Source: Bacillus_BD sp963787345
Lineage (GTDB): Bacteria; Bacillota; Bacilli; Bacillales; Cytobacillaceae
DNA length: 64,000 nt
NCBI GenBank assembly: GCA_963787345.1
Contig: CAWBCW010000005.1
Coordinates: 62,001 to 126,000, forward strand
Direction of reading: 5' to 3'
Part shown: positions 33,324 through 42,359 of the stretch, piece by piece
Position numbering within the stretch: position 1 is the first letter of the stretch
Layout: every line of letters starts with the position of its first letter
Program-made: the position numbers and the translations under genes
The notes under the pieces: model-generated
What the model was told of the DNA's origin: nothing
Databases searched by the model: none
The model's input: the letters and a program-made list of their open reading frames with translations, nothing else

Positions 33324-34526
33324 ATGTCTATGAAATTCTCAAAAAAATTAGCAATGTTTATGTTAATTTTCAGCATGTTCCTCACCTTTAGTGGAGTTGG
33401 ACTTGTCATTCCGATCATGCCCGCCTACCTAAAAACGTTTGGAGCAGCGGGACAAGCATTAGGTTTTATCATTGCATTAATGTCTTTTGCTCAATTTATT
33501 TTTTCTCCTGTTGCTGGAAATTTATCTGATCGTTATGGACGTAAGAACTTAATCATTTTTGGACTTTTCGTTAATGGCCTTTCACAAATCACCATGGGCC
33601 TTTCCACCGAACTATGGATGCTTTATGTCAGCCGTTTCTTTACCGGAGTCGGTTCAGCCTTTATCGTCCCTCCTGTAATGGCCTATGTTGCCGATATAAC
33701 TACAAAGCAAGAACGAGGAAAAGCCATGGGTTGGATTGGAGCAGCTATTTCTCTTGGATTTATGATTGGACCTGGAATTGGCGGCTTTTTATCAAATGTG
33801 AGTTTGAAATTCCCTTTCTATTTTGCAGGTGCTGTAACAATCGCAGCCGGAATTATCTCTTACTTCGTTCTTCCATCTGTAAAGCCAGTGATTAGTGAGC
33901 TTTTTACAAAGGGAGACAACCTATTTAAACAAATGGCCCGCTCTTTTAAAACAAGCTATTTTGTTTTATTAATCGTTGTGTTTGTATTTTCATTTGGAAT
34001 TGCTAATTTCCAGTCGACTTTGACGATGTACTTAACTTATCAATTTGATTACACACCAAGTGACATTGCGATTATTATGACCCTTGGCGGCTTTGTCGGT
34101 GTGATTGTCCAAGGGTTTGCAATCAATAAATTATTTAATCTGTTTGGTGAGATGAAGATTATCTTATTCGGCTTACTTGTTGCTGCGATTAGTCTTTATG
34201 GACTATTATTTGTTAGTGAATATTACCTGATTTTATTTATCACAACCCTATTCACTACCGCAACCACATTAATCCGCCCAGCTGTTAATACGTTAATTTC
34301 AAAAACAGCAGGCAATGAACAAGGATACGCTGCAGGCATGAATAATGCCTATATGAGTTTAGGAAGCATGTTCGGTCCTGCATTAGCCGGTACTTTATTT
34401 GATTGGCATATGAACATTCCCTTCACATTTGGCGCCATCGTATTACTAGGTTGCTTCTTCTTGACGTTTGTTTGGGAAAAGAAGTCAGCCGATAAACAAA
34501 CTCAACCTTCTGCATTAAACGATTAA
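33324..34526 (+). CDS. MFS transporter, multidrug-type
   Basis: The 400-residue protein has twelve predicted helices and MFS motif A GNLSDRYGRKNLIIFG between helices 2 and 3; motif C-like GAAISLGFMIGPGIGGFLS in helix 5 marks a drug/H+ antiporter of the 12-helix family (Bmr/NorA type). The substrate is unknown. The start is uncertain: ATG 33324 (MSMKFSKKL) with weak AAGAGA was chosen over a longer TTG start at 33255. It is divergent from the gcv operon and ends in the terminator at 34563-34600. Confidence 0.83.
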   Translation: MSMKFSKKLAMFMLIFSMFLTFSGVGLVIPIMPAYLKTFGAAGQALGFIIALMSFAQFIFSPVAGNLSDRYGRKNLIIFGLFVNGLSQITMGLSTELWMLYVSRFFTGVGSAFIVPPVMAYVADITTKQERGKAMGWIGAAISLGFMIGPGIGGFLSNVSLKFPFYFAGAVTIAAGIISYFVLPSVKPVISELFTKGDNLFKQMARSFKTSYFVLLIVVFVFSFGIANFQSTLTMYLTYQFDYTPSDIAIIMTLGGFVGVIVQGFAINKLFNLFGEMKIILFGLLVAAISLYGLLFVSEYYLILFITTLFTTATTLIRPAVNTLISKTAGNEQGYAAGMNNAYMSLGSMFGPALAGTLFDWHMNIPFTFGAIVLLGCFFLTFVWEKKSADKQTQPSALND

Positions 34527-34562
34527 ATTCAATTTTGAAAGCGAAATTCCATAAAGTAAGAT

Positions 34563-34600
34563 GAGGCGCATCTCTTAATTTAGAGTTACGCCTCTTTTTA
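34563..34600 (+). terminator. Intrinsic terminator of the MFS transporter gene
   Basis: GAGGCG-ATCTCT pairs with AGAG-TTACGCCTC and is followed by TTTTTAT. Confidence 0.75.
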
Positions 34601-34817
34601 TAACCCAATGATGATTTATTGCTTTAGTTGTCAAAATGGTTTTAAGATTTAACTATCATATTATATTTTCCATTTGGTTAAAATAAATAAGCAAGGTGTC
34701 AGGCACCATTCATTGAGAAGTTGTAATACTTTTATTAAACAACGAACAATTTCATCTATATTCTATTTTAATATTCGTGTATAATGATTTTATATTTATG
34801 ACAGTGGAGGGTTCGTT

Positions 34818-35501
34818 ATGGAATTAGTTTATAAGGGTAAAACGAAAGATGTATACAAATTAGAAGACGGTCATTATTTACTTAAATTTAAAGATGATGT
34901 TACAGGGGAAAACGGCGTATTTGATCCAGGTGCGAACACAGTGGGGCTAACTATTGAAGGAGCGGGGCTTGCCGGATTACGTCTCACCTCTTATTTCTAC
35001 TCTAAATTAAATGAACAAGGCGTTCCAACGCACTACGTAGATGCTGACTTTGATAAATCAACGTTGAAAGTTAAACCTGCAACGATGTTTGGCAACGGTT
35101 TAGAGGTCATTTGCCGATTTAAAGCAGTCGGAAGTTTCTTACGCCGCTACGGTGCCTATGTTAAAGAAGGACAAGACTTAGATGCTTTTGTTGAAGTAAC
35201 AATAAAAGATGATGAGCGCCAAGACCCTCCAATTTCTGCGGATGCCTTAAATATGTTAGGGATTTTAACATTGGAAGAATATGAAGTATTAAAAAAACGC
35301 ACGATCGAAATCTCAAAATTTGTCGGTTCAGAGCTTGCGAAAAAAGAACTTACTCTGTACGACATCAAATTAGAATTTGGACGTGACGCAAATACGAATG
35401 AAATCATTTTAATTGATGAGATCTCTGGTGGAAATATGCGCGTATATAAGGGTGATACCTATATTGAGCCACTCCAACTTGAAAAAATGATGTTAGCTTA
35501 A
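34818..35501 (+). CDS. SAICAR-synthetase-like protein (PurC paralogue)
   Basis: A 227-residue protein with the SAICAR synthetase fold. LVYKGKTKDVYKLEDG matches the PurC N-terminus, VICRFKAVGSFLRRYG the CAIR/ATP region and TLYDIKLEFGRD with ILIDEISGGNMRVYK the C-terminal metal/ATP motif. Classical PurC reads IKLIDFKLEFG and ADEISPDTCR, and its SPDTxR segment is replaced here by SGGNMR. It stands alone, outside a pur operon. It may be a PurC variant or act on another substrate. The ATG follows GTGGAGG. A PurBox-like half site (CGAACAAT, near 34743) lies upstream. Confidence 0.75.
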   Translation: MELVYKGKTKDVYKLEDGHYLLKFKDDVTGENGVFDPGANTVGLTIEGAGLAGLRLTSYFYSKLNEQGVPTHYVDADFDKSTLKVKPATMFGNGLEVICRFKAVGSFLRRYGAYVKEGQDLDAFVEVTIKDDERQDPPISADALNMLGILTLEEYEVLKKRTIEISKFVGSELAKKELTLYDIKLEFGRDANTNEIILIDEISGGNMRVYKGDTYIEPLQLEKMMLA

Positions 35502-35510
35502 ACCTTAATA

Positions 35511-35541
35511 AAAAGAGCCAGGGAGATACCTTGGCTCTTTT
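35511..35541. terminator. Bidirectional terminator after the PurC paralogue
   Basis: AAAAGAGCCA and TTGGCTCTTTT pair around GGGAGATACC. It is symmetric, and serves the convergent MOSC gene as well. Confidence 0.75.
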
Positions 35542-35551
35542 CGGTTCTAGC

Positions 35552-36262
35552 CTATTCATTTGGACCAATAAGTCGGTTGTGAACATTCTCTTTTGCCTCA
35601 CCTTGTCCTCTTTTCTTTAACGTCTCTCGCCAGCTTGATGCAAGAAGTTCACAAGCTGCCAGGCTCGCAGATCGTTCCAAATCCAACTTTTCATTATGGA
35701 TAACGTCATTACAGGCAGAGACGGTCCATTGGGGATATGGCCTTTCTAATAGTTGAAGAGAATCACCAGCTTGGATGTATCCTTCTTTCAATACCCGAAA
35801 ATACCACCCAGTCTTCCCTTGCTGCTGTACTTTTAGGCTTAAATCTTTCTGTTTCCATCTTCGTGCAGGTTTCCAGCACGGCTGTCTTGGCTGTGAGACT
35901 TGTACAATCACTTCCCCTATTTGGAAAGCATCACCGATACACACATCATTTTCAGTTAAGTCACGTATAGCCAAGTTTTCACCGAATGCTCCGATCGTAA
36001 AGTCAGTCCTTTTCAGCATTTTTTGCCAGTAAGGATAATGGGCAACAGGATAAACAAATATGGCCTTCTCCACTCCACCGTGATGTTTAAGATCAGCCTG
36101 TCCATCTCCTTCAAGTTTCGTTTTGCTTGCCCAAATTTTATCTGTCACAGCATGCTTCACAATGCCGCTTATCCACTCTCGTTCCATTGGGTCGTCTGCC
36201 CCTTTTTGACCAAATGTTTGCGGCATTCCGATACGAATTTGTTCAATACTCGGTTGAATCAT
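35552..36262 (-). CDS. MOSC domain protein (YiiM-like)
   Basis: The 236-residue protein has a MOSC domain with GDGQADLKHHGGVEKAIF, GAFGENLAI and the conserved Cys segment VSQPRQPCWKPARRW, followed by the C-terminal three-helix extension found in YiiM. MOSC proteins bind the molybdenum cofactor through that Cys; YiiM-type enzymes reduce N-hydroxylated compounds. ATG 36262 follows AGGAG; an upstream GTG overlaps the ribosome site. No molybdenum genes are nearby. Confidence 0.85.
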   Translation of the reverse strand: MIQPSIEQIRIGMPQTFGQKGADDPMEREWISGIVKHAVTDKIWASKTKLEGDGQADLKHHGGVEKAIFVYPVAHYPYWQKMLKRTDFTIGAFGENLAIRDLTENDVCIGDAFQIGEVIVQVSQPRQPCWKPARRWKQKDLSLKVQQQGKTGWYFRVLKEGYIQAGDSLQLLERPYPQWTVSACNDVIHNEKLDLERSASLAACELLASSWRETLKKRGQGEAKENVHNRLIGPNE

Positions 36263-36380
36263 ATTTTCCACTCCTTTTCCTTCGTTATTTATCTCTATTA
36301 GTACTAGCGTAATAGATTAGAAATTGATATCATTTTACTATGAATCTGCTTTTCAATAAAAATTAAGGATACGATTACTT

Positions 36381-37647
36381 ATGGATATTGCAACGAAAGA
36401 TTTACTGATCAGCTTTCTATTTATTTTACTTGCTCTCAGCACCTTACAAATCATATACATAACAAGCCTATGCGTATCGAGCAAAAGAATTAAGTAGTTG
36501 GAAAATTGCTTTATTCCCGATTATTACTCTTATCTTGTGTATGGCATTTCCGTTATATGCAAATGAAGATAACATTTGGGATTTACGTTTTATCCCATTT
36601 ATTCTAGGAGGACTATACGGCGGATATAAACTAGGATTTCTCCAAATAAGTACTGCTCTTTTAATTCGCTACTTATTAGGAGGTTCTGGATTTTATACCG
36701 CATCTGCCGTAATTATTTTGATTGGTATTATTGTTTGTCTCCTTTCAAAGTCTTTTCTAAAAATGAATTTAAAGCAAAAAATTATACTCTCAGCGACTGT
36801 ATTGATCATAGGGCTGACCATTTCTCAAATATTGGAAGCTGCCTTTTACTCAGAATATTTATCAGGTTTTTTTCTCATTCAATTTTATAGTATTAACATT
36901 GTTGGAATTATCATTTCAACGATCTTATGGGAAGGAATTCGTACTTACTCAAGTCTCCTGCAAAACTTGATAAAGGCAGAAAAATTACAAATGGTTAGCC
37001 ATTTAGCGGCTAGTATTTCACATGAGGTTCGAAATCCACTTACTGTAAGCAGAGGTTTTGTTCAATTATTATCAGATGATATTTCTCCTGAAAAAAGAGG
37101 AGAATTTGTTAATATTGCCTTAAAAGAACTAGACCGAGCAACTGATATCATTAATGATTATTTAACCTTTGCAAAACCGGCTATAGAAAAAAATGAAGAA
37201 ATTCATATTATGGATGAGCTGCAGCAAGCGATCAATGTGATTTCTCCTTTAGCTACAATGAACGGGGTTGAGTTAGAGCAAACGATAAGCGATCAAACAC
37301 GAGATCAATTTATTATTACCGGTGAAAGAAAAAAATTTCAACAATGTTTAATTAATGTCTTGAAAAATGGAATTGAGTCGATGCAGGATAGTGGCGGAAA
37401 ACTTCATATTCACTTATCTAATTTCAACGATTCAGTTAAAATTGATATAAGTGACCAAGGTGTGGGGATGTCACAAGAACAAATTAATCGTCTTGGCCAA
37501 CCTTATTTTACAACGAAAGAAAAAGGTACTGGCCTTGGATTGATGGTTTCTTATAGCATTATTAAAGGAATGGACGGTACCATTGATGTAAGCAGCGAAT
37601 TAGGGAAAGGTACGTGTTTTAGTATTAACCTGCCAAATAATAGATAA
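36381..37647 (+). pseudogene. KinB-like sporulation sensor kinase with frameshift in the first membrane segment
   Basis: The kinase part is intact: H-box ASISHEVRNPLT, N-box INVLKNGIESM, DQGVGM and KGTGLGLMVS, preceded by several membrane helices. This layout matches B. subtilis KinB, which feeds the Spo0A phosphorelay. The ATG at 36381 with AAGGAT starts MDIATKDLLISFLFILLAL but hits a stop at 36495. The homologous continuation QAYAYRAKELSSWKIALFPI is in the next frame, from about 36463. Removing one A in ATAACAA restores a single frame. A shorter product could start at TTG 36535, without a good ribosome site. It could be sequencing error. Confidence 0.72.
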
Positions 37648-37692
37648 GCTCCCCCGCTACGTTAATTTCTTAACTGATCTGGGGGCTTATCT
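37642..37692 (+). terminator. Terminator after the KinB-like gene
   Basis: AGATAAGC-CCCCC pairs with GGGGG-GCTTATCT across a long loop and is followed by ATTTCCTCTTT. Its 5' arm includes the stop codon. Confidence 0.6.
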
Positions 37693-37732
37693 ATTTCCTC
37701 TTTACGTATAGATGATCTTCGCAGAAAATCAC

Positions 37733-38203
37733 TCAATCGTTTTCTCTTGCCCTCTTTGTATCTCTAATATTCTTCTGAACAGTTACACTTGCGAATAAGC
37801 TAAGAATAAATGCCATGCCGAAAAATCCCTTTTCACTTAAGACAATACTTCCTGCATTGAATAATCCGATACCCATTAATGAAATCGAGACAATAAGTGC
37901 AAACCAACTAATCCCATAATAAATACTCGTAACAGGTATTCCTTCTTCCTTGTCTCTTACTGATTTTTGTAAAGAAATCGCTGAATAAAGACCGAATACT
38001 AATACCGCAAAGTAATATCCTTTTTCGTTTAGTTCCATCGCTGCATTAAACAATCCAATAAGATAAGCTCCAGCACCTGCAACTAGTGCTGCCCAAGACG
38101 CTCCTTTAAAAGCTGAAGTTGGCTCTCCCTCTTTCCTTTCGACTTTGATTTTCACGTCACTTTGCTCTGTTTTATTTGTCGTAACCTCATGATCATTAGA
38201 CAT
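37733..38203 (-). CDS. YiaA/YiaB-type two-helix-repeat membrane protein
   Basis: A 156-residue protein with a charged N-terminal tail (about 30 residues) and two copies of a two-helix unit. The first unit contains LIGLFNAAMELNEKGYYFA and ISLQKSVRD; the second GLFNAGSIVLSEKGFFGMA and VTVQKNIRD. This is the YiaAB domain. Function is unknown in all species. The ATG follows GGGAGG at 11 bases. It is monocistronic, convergent with the kinase gene. Confidence 0.85.
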   Translation of the reverse strand: MSNDHEVTTNKTEQSDVKIKVERKEGEPTSAFKGASWAALVAGAGAYLIGLFNAAMELNEKGYYFAVLVFGLYSAISLQKSVRDKEEGIPVTSIYYGISWFALIVSISLMGIGLFNAGSIVLSEKGFFGMAFILSLFASVTVQKNIRDTKRAREND

Positions 38204-38484
38204 TGAATGTATTACCTCCCTTTTTTATAAATTTGACATCGTCATGCTTCTGCCTAAATTCATTATATAGAAAATTCTTACAAATAAAAGACGTTTTAAC
38301 TTTTAATTTATCCTTTGTTTCAGTAGAATTTGATCATTTTTACACAAACTTTACATCACCTTAGCTTTTGATATATCGGAATAGCATATAATAAGAGGTA
38401 TATCGTTCTTCTTTGCATTTCAAAATAATATAAAAACAGGTGGCATAATGTTTCATAAAAAAATCGCTCATTTCGTCCATTTTC

Positions 38485-39318
38485 TTGAATTTCTATATAC
38501 TGAAAAAAGAGACTCTTTACAAAGAATACAATAAGAAAATAGAATTAAAAGAGATTATTCAAAAGAGAAAAATAAACACTTTTTTTCAACCGATCGTCTC
38601 TTTAAATGAAGGATATACCATTGGCTTTGAAAGCTTAAACCGCCCTGTTAATTCGATTCAATTTCCTACAACAGATTCATTCTATGAATACGTTGGAAAA
38701 AGTAAAGATATCTTTTTAGCAGAAGGTTTAATACGTAATCATTCGCTCGAGAATTTCTCTGAACAAGTCCGACTACATCAAAATCATAAAGATCAGCTAA
38801 TTTTCTTAAATATACTGCCTCAAGTACTCATGGATCCTAAATTCCGAAACGGTTTAACCGTCGAAGTATTACAAAAGTATCAAATCTCTCCTTATCAAAT
38901 TGTGTTAGAACTGACAGAAAAGGAAGCAACTACGAATATCGCACACTTTGATCAACTTATTGACCATTATCGATTACAGGGTTTTCGCATTGCTGTAGAT
39001 GATGCAGGAACAGGATACAATAGTTTAAAAACGCTAGTAAGTGTAAAACCGGAATTTATTAAACTCGATAAATCACTCATACGAAATATTGAAAAACATC
39101 CTGAACAACAGAATTTAGTAGAATTATTATTGGAATTTGCAGGGCAAACAGATACCATTGTGATTGCTGAGGGGATTGAAAGCGTCTCCGAACTTGATTT
39201 TTTACAAAAACTCGGTGTCCATTATGGGCAGGGTTATGTTCTCGGGAAGCCGAAGAACACTCTTTGCAATGGAAAACTACCGCTACAAAATGAATACTAT
39301 AAGAGAAAGTTAGGCTAA
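38485..39318 (+). CDS. EAL-domain cyclic-di-GMP phosphodiesterase, 5' end uncertain
   Basis: A 277-residue single-domain EAL protein. Catalytic residues are present: Glu in GFESLNRP, Asn in FLNILPQ, Glu in LELTEKEA, the Asp pair in VDDAGTGYNS, Lys in IKLDKSL, Glu in IAEGIES and Gln in GQGYVLGKP, so activity is likely. The TTG at 38485 has no ribosome site. An ATG at 38448 with AGGTGG starts MFHKKIAHFVHFLEFLYTEK in another frame; deleting one A from the A6 run at about 38502-38507 joins it to this protein. The gene may thus be longer by 12 residues or frameshifted. It ends in the hairpin at 39318-39347. Confidence 0.8.
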   Translation: MNFYILKKETLYKEYNKKIELKEIIQKRKINTFFQPIVSLNEGYTIGFESLNRPVNSIQFPTTDSFYEYVGKSKDIFLAEGLIRNHSLENFSEQVRLHQNHKDQLIFLNILPQVLMDPKFRNGLTVEVLQKYQISPYQIVLELTEKEATTNIAHFDQLIDHYRLQGFRIAVDDAGTGYNSLKTLVSVKPEFIKLDKSLIRNIEKHPEQQNLVELLLEFAGQTDTIVIAEGIESVSELDFLQKLGVHYGQGYVLGKPKNTLCNGKLPLQNEYYKRKLG

Positions 39319-39347
39319 AACACCATGTTCAATTGAACATGGTGTTT
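39318..39347. terminator. Intrinsic terminator after the EAL gene
   Basis: AAACACCATGTTC and GAACATGGTGTTT form a perfect stem around AATT, followed by ATTTATTCTT. The remaining 39348-39763 stretch is A+T-rich with no gene I can support. Confidence 0.8.
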
Positions 39348-39763
39348 ATTTATTCTTATCAGTCTCTAATTTAAATATAAGGTATAATTGGGTTAATGAC
39401 TAAATACTCATAATACTAATTTACTTTAATAATGTTAATTTTTAATAATTTTTTGTAAATTATCGAACAATATTAGTGAAGTTTACCCTATCCTCAAAGT
39501 CCTAGTTTTAAATTTTAATCTCTCATCATCTTCCTAGACAAAGATAGATTGTTGGATTATGATAAATTTCTATCCTATAATCGAAACTGATTCAATTGTT
39601 CATTTATTAACGATTAATAAATCAAATGTTTTAAATTCATTGATTATTTTAATATCTATGGTTATTATATTAGAAAAGATAATTAAATTCGCCCGTCGAA
39701 TTTGTATCCGAAGAATAATGGGTACAAAATATGACTATGAAAAATAGAAAGGAAGTTACATCC

Positions 39764-40723
39764 ATGGAAAAAAATATTAAAATTTTAGATTGTACGATTC
39801 GTGATGGAGGTTTAGTTAATAATTGGGATTTTAGCGTCGAGTTTGTACAAGACTTATATAATGGTCTTAGTGAAGCAGGCGTTGAATATATGGAAATCGG
39901 TTATAAAAACTCTGCTAAGCTTCTTAATGCAACGGAGCCTAATCCATGGAGATTTCTAGATGATCAATTCCTTAAAGAGATTATTCCTGAAAAAAAATTC
40001 ACGAAGCTATCAGCACTTGTTGATATCGGTCGTGTTGATCCTGATGATATCCTTCCGCGTGAAGAAAGTATTTTAGACATGATTCGTGTGGCTTGTTATG
40101 CACGTGAAGTAGATAAAGGCTTGGAGCTTGTGCAAATGTTCCATGACTTAGGCTATGAAACGACATTAAATATTATGGCCTTGTCAAGTGTACCCGAACA
40201 TCAACTGATTAAAGCCTTTGACATGGTCAATAAAAGTCCGGTAGATGTCGTTTATATTGTTGATTCCTTTGGTAGTTTAGATCCATCAGATATCGCGCAT
40301 CAAGTGAAAAAGTTCAAAGAAATGCTTCCTAACAAACAACTTGGGATCCATACACATAATAACTTGCAATTAGCCTTTGCTAATACACTTTCTGCATTAA
40401 ACAATGGAGTTACATTCCTGGATTCATCTGTGTATGGAATGGGACGTGCAGCAGGGAACTGTCATACTGAACTTCTCGTTAGCTATATTCCAAAAACAAG
40501 CTATGAAATCAAGCCCGTTCTTGGTGTCATTGAAAAGCATATGGTCGACATGCGTCAAAAATGGGAATGGGGTTACATCATCCCTTACATGATTTCAGGT
40601 ATCCTTAATGAACATCCACGTGTTGCGATGGCTTATCGAAATACGGAAGATCGGGATAAATATGTCAATTTCTACGACAGCGTAACATCACCTGAATCCT
40701 CCCCATCTCCAAATAAAAAATAA
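39764..40723 (+). CDS. HMGL-like aldolase (DRE-TIM metallolyase family)
   Basis: The 319-residue protein is a TIM-barrel lyase related to 4-hydroxy-2-oxovalerate aldolase and HMG-CoA lyase. The DRE-type motif is ILDCTIRDGGLVNNWDF at the N-terminus; the metal-binding HTHNN is in LGIHTHNNLQLAFANT; VYGMGRAAGN follows. A 2-oxo-acid aldol or Claisen reaction is likely but the substrate is unknown. No dehydrogenase partner lies next to it. ATG 39764 follows AAAGGAAG; an upstream start at 39731 is not needed. The gene is monocistronic with a strong terminator. Confidence 0.8.
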   Translation: MEKNIKILDCTIRDGGLVNNWDFSVEFVQDLYNGLSEAGVEYMEIGYKNSAKLLNATEPNPWRFLDDQFLKEIIPEKKFTKLSALVDIGRVDPDDILPREESILDMIRVACYAREVDKGLELVQMFHDLGYETTLNIMALSSVPEHQLIKAFDMVNKSPVDVVYIVDSFGSLDPSDIAHQVKKFKEMLPNKQLGIHTHNNLQLAFANTLSALNNGVTFLDSSVYGMGRAAGNCHTELLVSYIPKTSYEIKPVLGVIEKHMVDMRQKWEWGYIIPYMISGILNEHPRVAMAYRNTEDRDKYVNFYDSVTSPESSPSPNKK

Positions 40724-40755
40724 ACTTAAAACATCCAATGAAAATTGGAATAAAT

Positions 40756-40811
40756 AATAGGTTCAGTCCCCCACTTTGTTGTTATAACAAACTGGTAGGA
40801 CTGAACCTATT
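40756..40811 (+). terminator. Strong terminator after the aldolase gene
   Basis: AATAGGTTCAGTCC and GGACTGAACCTATT pair, with further pairing inside (TTTGTT/AACAAA) around GTTAT, followed by TATG. Confidence 0.75.
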
Positions 40812-40855
40812 TATGTTGATCTAAGTTCCTAGTTTATGGATAACTTCTAGTATCG

Positions 40856-40871
40856 TGTGATTTTAATCACT
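40856..40871 (+). promoter_or_regulatory. Possible Fnr box upstream of the DGC-domain gene
   Basis: TGTGA-TTTTAA-TCACT matches the Bacillus Fnr consensus TGTGA-N6-TCACA in nine of ten positions. It lies about 70 bases before the start at 40941, with TATATAC at about 40905 as a possible -10 region. Confidence 0.45.
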
Positions 40872-40940
40872 GGGTTAATCATTAAAGAGGATTATTATAT
40901 ACATATTTATCCCTCTAAAGATAAGAAAGGAGAGTAAATC

Positions 40941-41312
40941 ATGTCAAAAACAAAACTTCCTTTAGTTTATTCGTGTTCGGGTTGTTCATCTGCGGCACAA
41001 ACAGCTAATATGATTGCTATTAAAATGGATCGCCAACAAATTGCCGAAATGTCTTGTATTGCTGGTATAGGCGGGGATGTAAAGCCACTTGTAAAAACAG
41101 CAAAATCAGGAAGGGATATTATTGCCATTGATGGATGTCCATTAGCTTGTTGTAAGCATTCTTTAGCTAAACACGATGTAGAACCAAAACATCATTTACT
41201 ACTTCATGAATTTGACGTACCGAAGAAAAAAGGAGAAGACCCAGACCCTACTCTTTTTGAAAAAGCCTATAACCTTGTATTAGAAAAAATCGAGACAATT
41301 GAAAGTATGTAA
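40941..41312 (+). CDS. DGC-domain putative zinc-binding protein
   Basis: A 123-residue protein with the DGC domain: an N-terminal VYSCSGCSSAAQTANMIA cysteine pair, MSCIAGIGGD, and IAIDGCPLACCKHSL, which contains the Asp-Gly-Cys that names the family. Several conserved cysteines suggest zinc or metal binding. The family is often found near electron transport genes in anaerobes; function is unknown. The ATG follows AAGGAG. The Fnr-like box upstream suggests oxygen-limited expression (inference). Confidence 0.82.
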   Translation: MSKTKLPLVYSCSGCSSAAQTANMIAIKMDRQQIAEMSCIAGIGGDVKPLVKTAKSGRDIIAIDGCPLACCKHSLAKHDVEPKHHLLLHEFDVPKKKGEDPDPTLFEKAYNLVLEKIETIESM

Positions 41313-41338
41313 TAGTAATAGAGTTAAGTTAAAAAGTC

Positions 41339-41379
41339 CAATTTCAAGTCTGCATTGCTCTTTTGCAGACTTGAAATTG
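41339..41379. terminator. Perfect inverted repeat between DGC and coat-like genes
   Basis: CAATTTCAAGTCTGCA and TGCAGACTTGAAATTG form a 16-base-pair stem. The T run is on the minus side (GGACTTTTT), so it mostly ends the minus-strand gene at 41402. Confidence 0.7.
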
Positions 41380-41401
41380 ACCCTCAGGTGTTATAAGGAC
41401 G

Positions 41402-41857
41402 TTAAAAACAAGTAAACGATTCAATTTGTCGCAGACTTACTCCAAAATACATCCATCTAAAGCCATTCCATCTCCATCCGGAAACAGATGTACGGCCCAC
41501 AAAGATCGGAAAGAACCAATATTGCTCACCATTTCTTTGCCACACATACGTATTTCTAAATAGACAGCCTCTAATGCTCCCTGGATCCACGGCAAAGGTA
41601 CTTACTTGTTGTTGTGTTTGTGTAGGGACAAATGTTGGTGGCGGAGCACTTGGCGGCCCAGATTGAGGCCCCTGAGTTCCAGGCGGTCCTCCTTGTGGAG
41701 GGCCTTGTGGTGGTCCCTGCGGAGGGCCCCCAGGAAACGGAGAAAATTGGCCAAATAGTCGTTCATCATCGTAATAATCCTCATATTGATAAGGACTTGC
41801 ATGATCGTAATATACATATTCATTTGGATTGTAGGGATAGTATTGATACGGATACAT
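41402..41857 (-). CDS. Tyr-rich, Gly-Pro-rich, spore-coat-like protein
   Basis: A 151-residue protein of three parts: a Tyr/Asp-rich N-terminus (MYPYQYYPYNPNEYVYY), a low-complexity GGPPQGPPQGPPQGGPPGT linker with Gln/Pro/Thr tail, and a compact aromatic C-terminal domain (VWQRNGEQYWFFPIFVG, GWRWNGFRWMYFG) with three Cys. No signal peptide. The composition suggests a spore coat or crust protein, an inference. ATG 41857 follows AAGGAG; a longer start at 41902 has no ribosome site. Confidence 0.65.
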   Translation of the reverse strand: MYPYQYYPYNPNEYVYYDHASPYQYEDYYDDERLFGQFSPFPGGPPQGPPQGPPQGGPPGTQGPQSGPPSAPPPTFVPTQTQQQVSTFAVDPGSIRGCLFRNTYVWQRNGEQYWFFPIFVGRTSVSGWRWNGFRWMYFGVSLRQIESFTCF

Positions 41858-41973
41858 GATAAGACACACTCCTTCTTCCTTCATCCCCCACATCTTATTC
41901 ATTCGACACGATAAATCAACTTGTACAGTAAAAAGTGTGTACTCGCCTAGTTTCCTTTTTTAAAAAAGAAAAA

Positions 41974-41996
41974 TCCCCCGGTTAACGAACCGAGAG
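41974..41996 (-). terminator. Intrinsic terminator of the 86-residue gene
   Basis: On the minus strand CTCTCGGTT pairs with AACCGGGGG around CGTT, followed by ATTTTTCTTTTTT. Confidence 0.7.
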
Positions 41997-42000
41997 ATGA

Positions 42001-42261
42001 TTAGTAATGTATTTTGTTATTAATTTTTAGCGGACGAACTCGATAGTCTTCCACTTTATTATATTGATCTTGAAGCCACTCAACTACATTAGGCGAGTCC
42101 AAAGCAATTCTTAACAAATAATCGGTCATTTCTGATTTGCTCATTTCACATGAAAGCGACAGTTTAGAAAGCTTTTGCTCATATTCATCATTAATCAGAT
42201 GACTAAGCCGGCCAATACGCTTATCCCCTAACAATCTTTTTTTCATTTTTAATAGTTTCAT
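42001..42261 (-). CDS. Uncharacterised 86-residue basic protein
   Basis: A small, basic, soluble protein. The segment LSLSCEMSKSEMTDYLLRIALDSPNVVEWLQ looks like two helices joined by a turn and could be a ribbon-helix-helix DNA-binding fold, but I cannot confirm it. The ATG follows GGGAGG at good spacing and it has its own terminator, so it is a real gene. It stands alone between the coat-like gene and the EamA transporter gene. Confidence 0.6.
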   Translation of the reverse strand: MKLLKMKKRLLGDKRIGRLSHLINDEYEQKLSKLSLSCEMSKSEMTDYLLRIALDSPNVVEWLQDQYNKVEDYRVRPLKINNKIHY

Positions 42262-42359
42262 TAGAACTGCCTCCCTAATAGTCGATTAAATGTATTTAAT
42301 ATAGAGTATGCTAGTTCAATATAAATAGAACTTACCTTTACTAGTTTTCTTATCAAGAC

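Noticed and set aside
39559..39747. 62-codon frame with a hydrophobic middle before the aldolase gene
   Set aside because: It has no ribosome site, is very A+T-rich, and runs up to the aldolase start; more likely upstream region.
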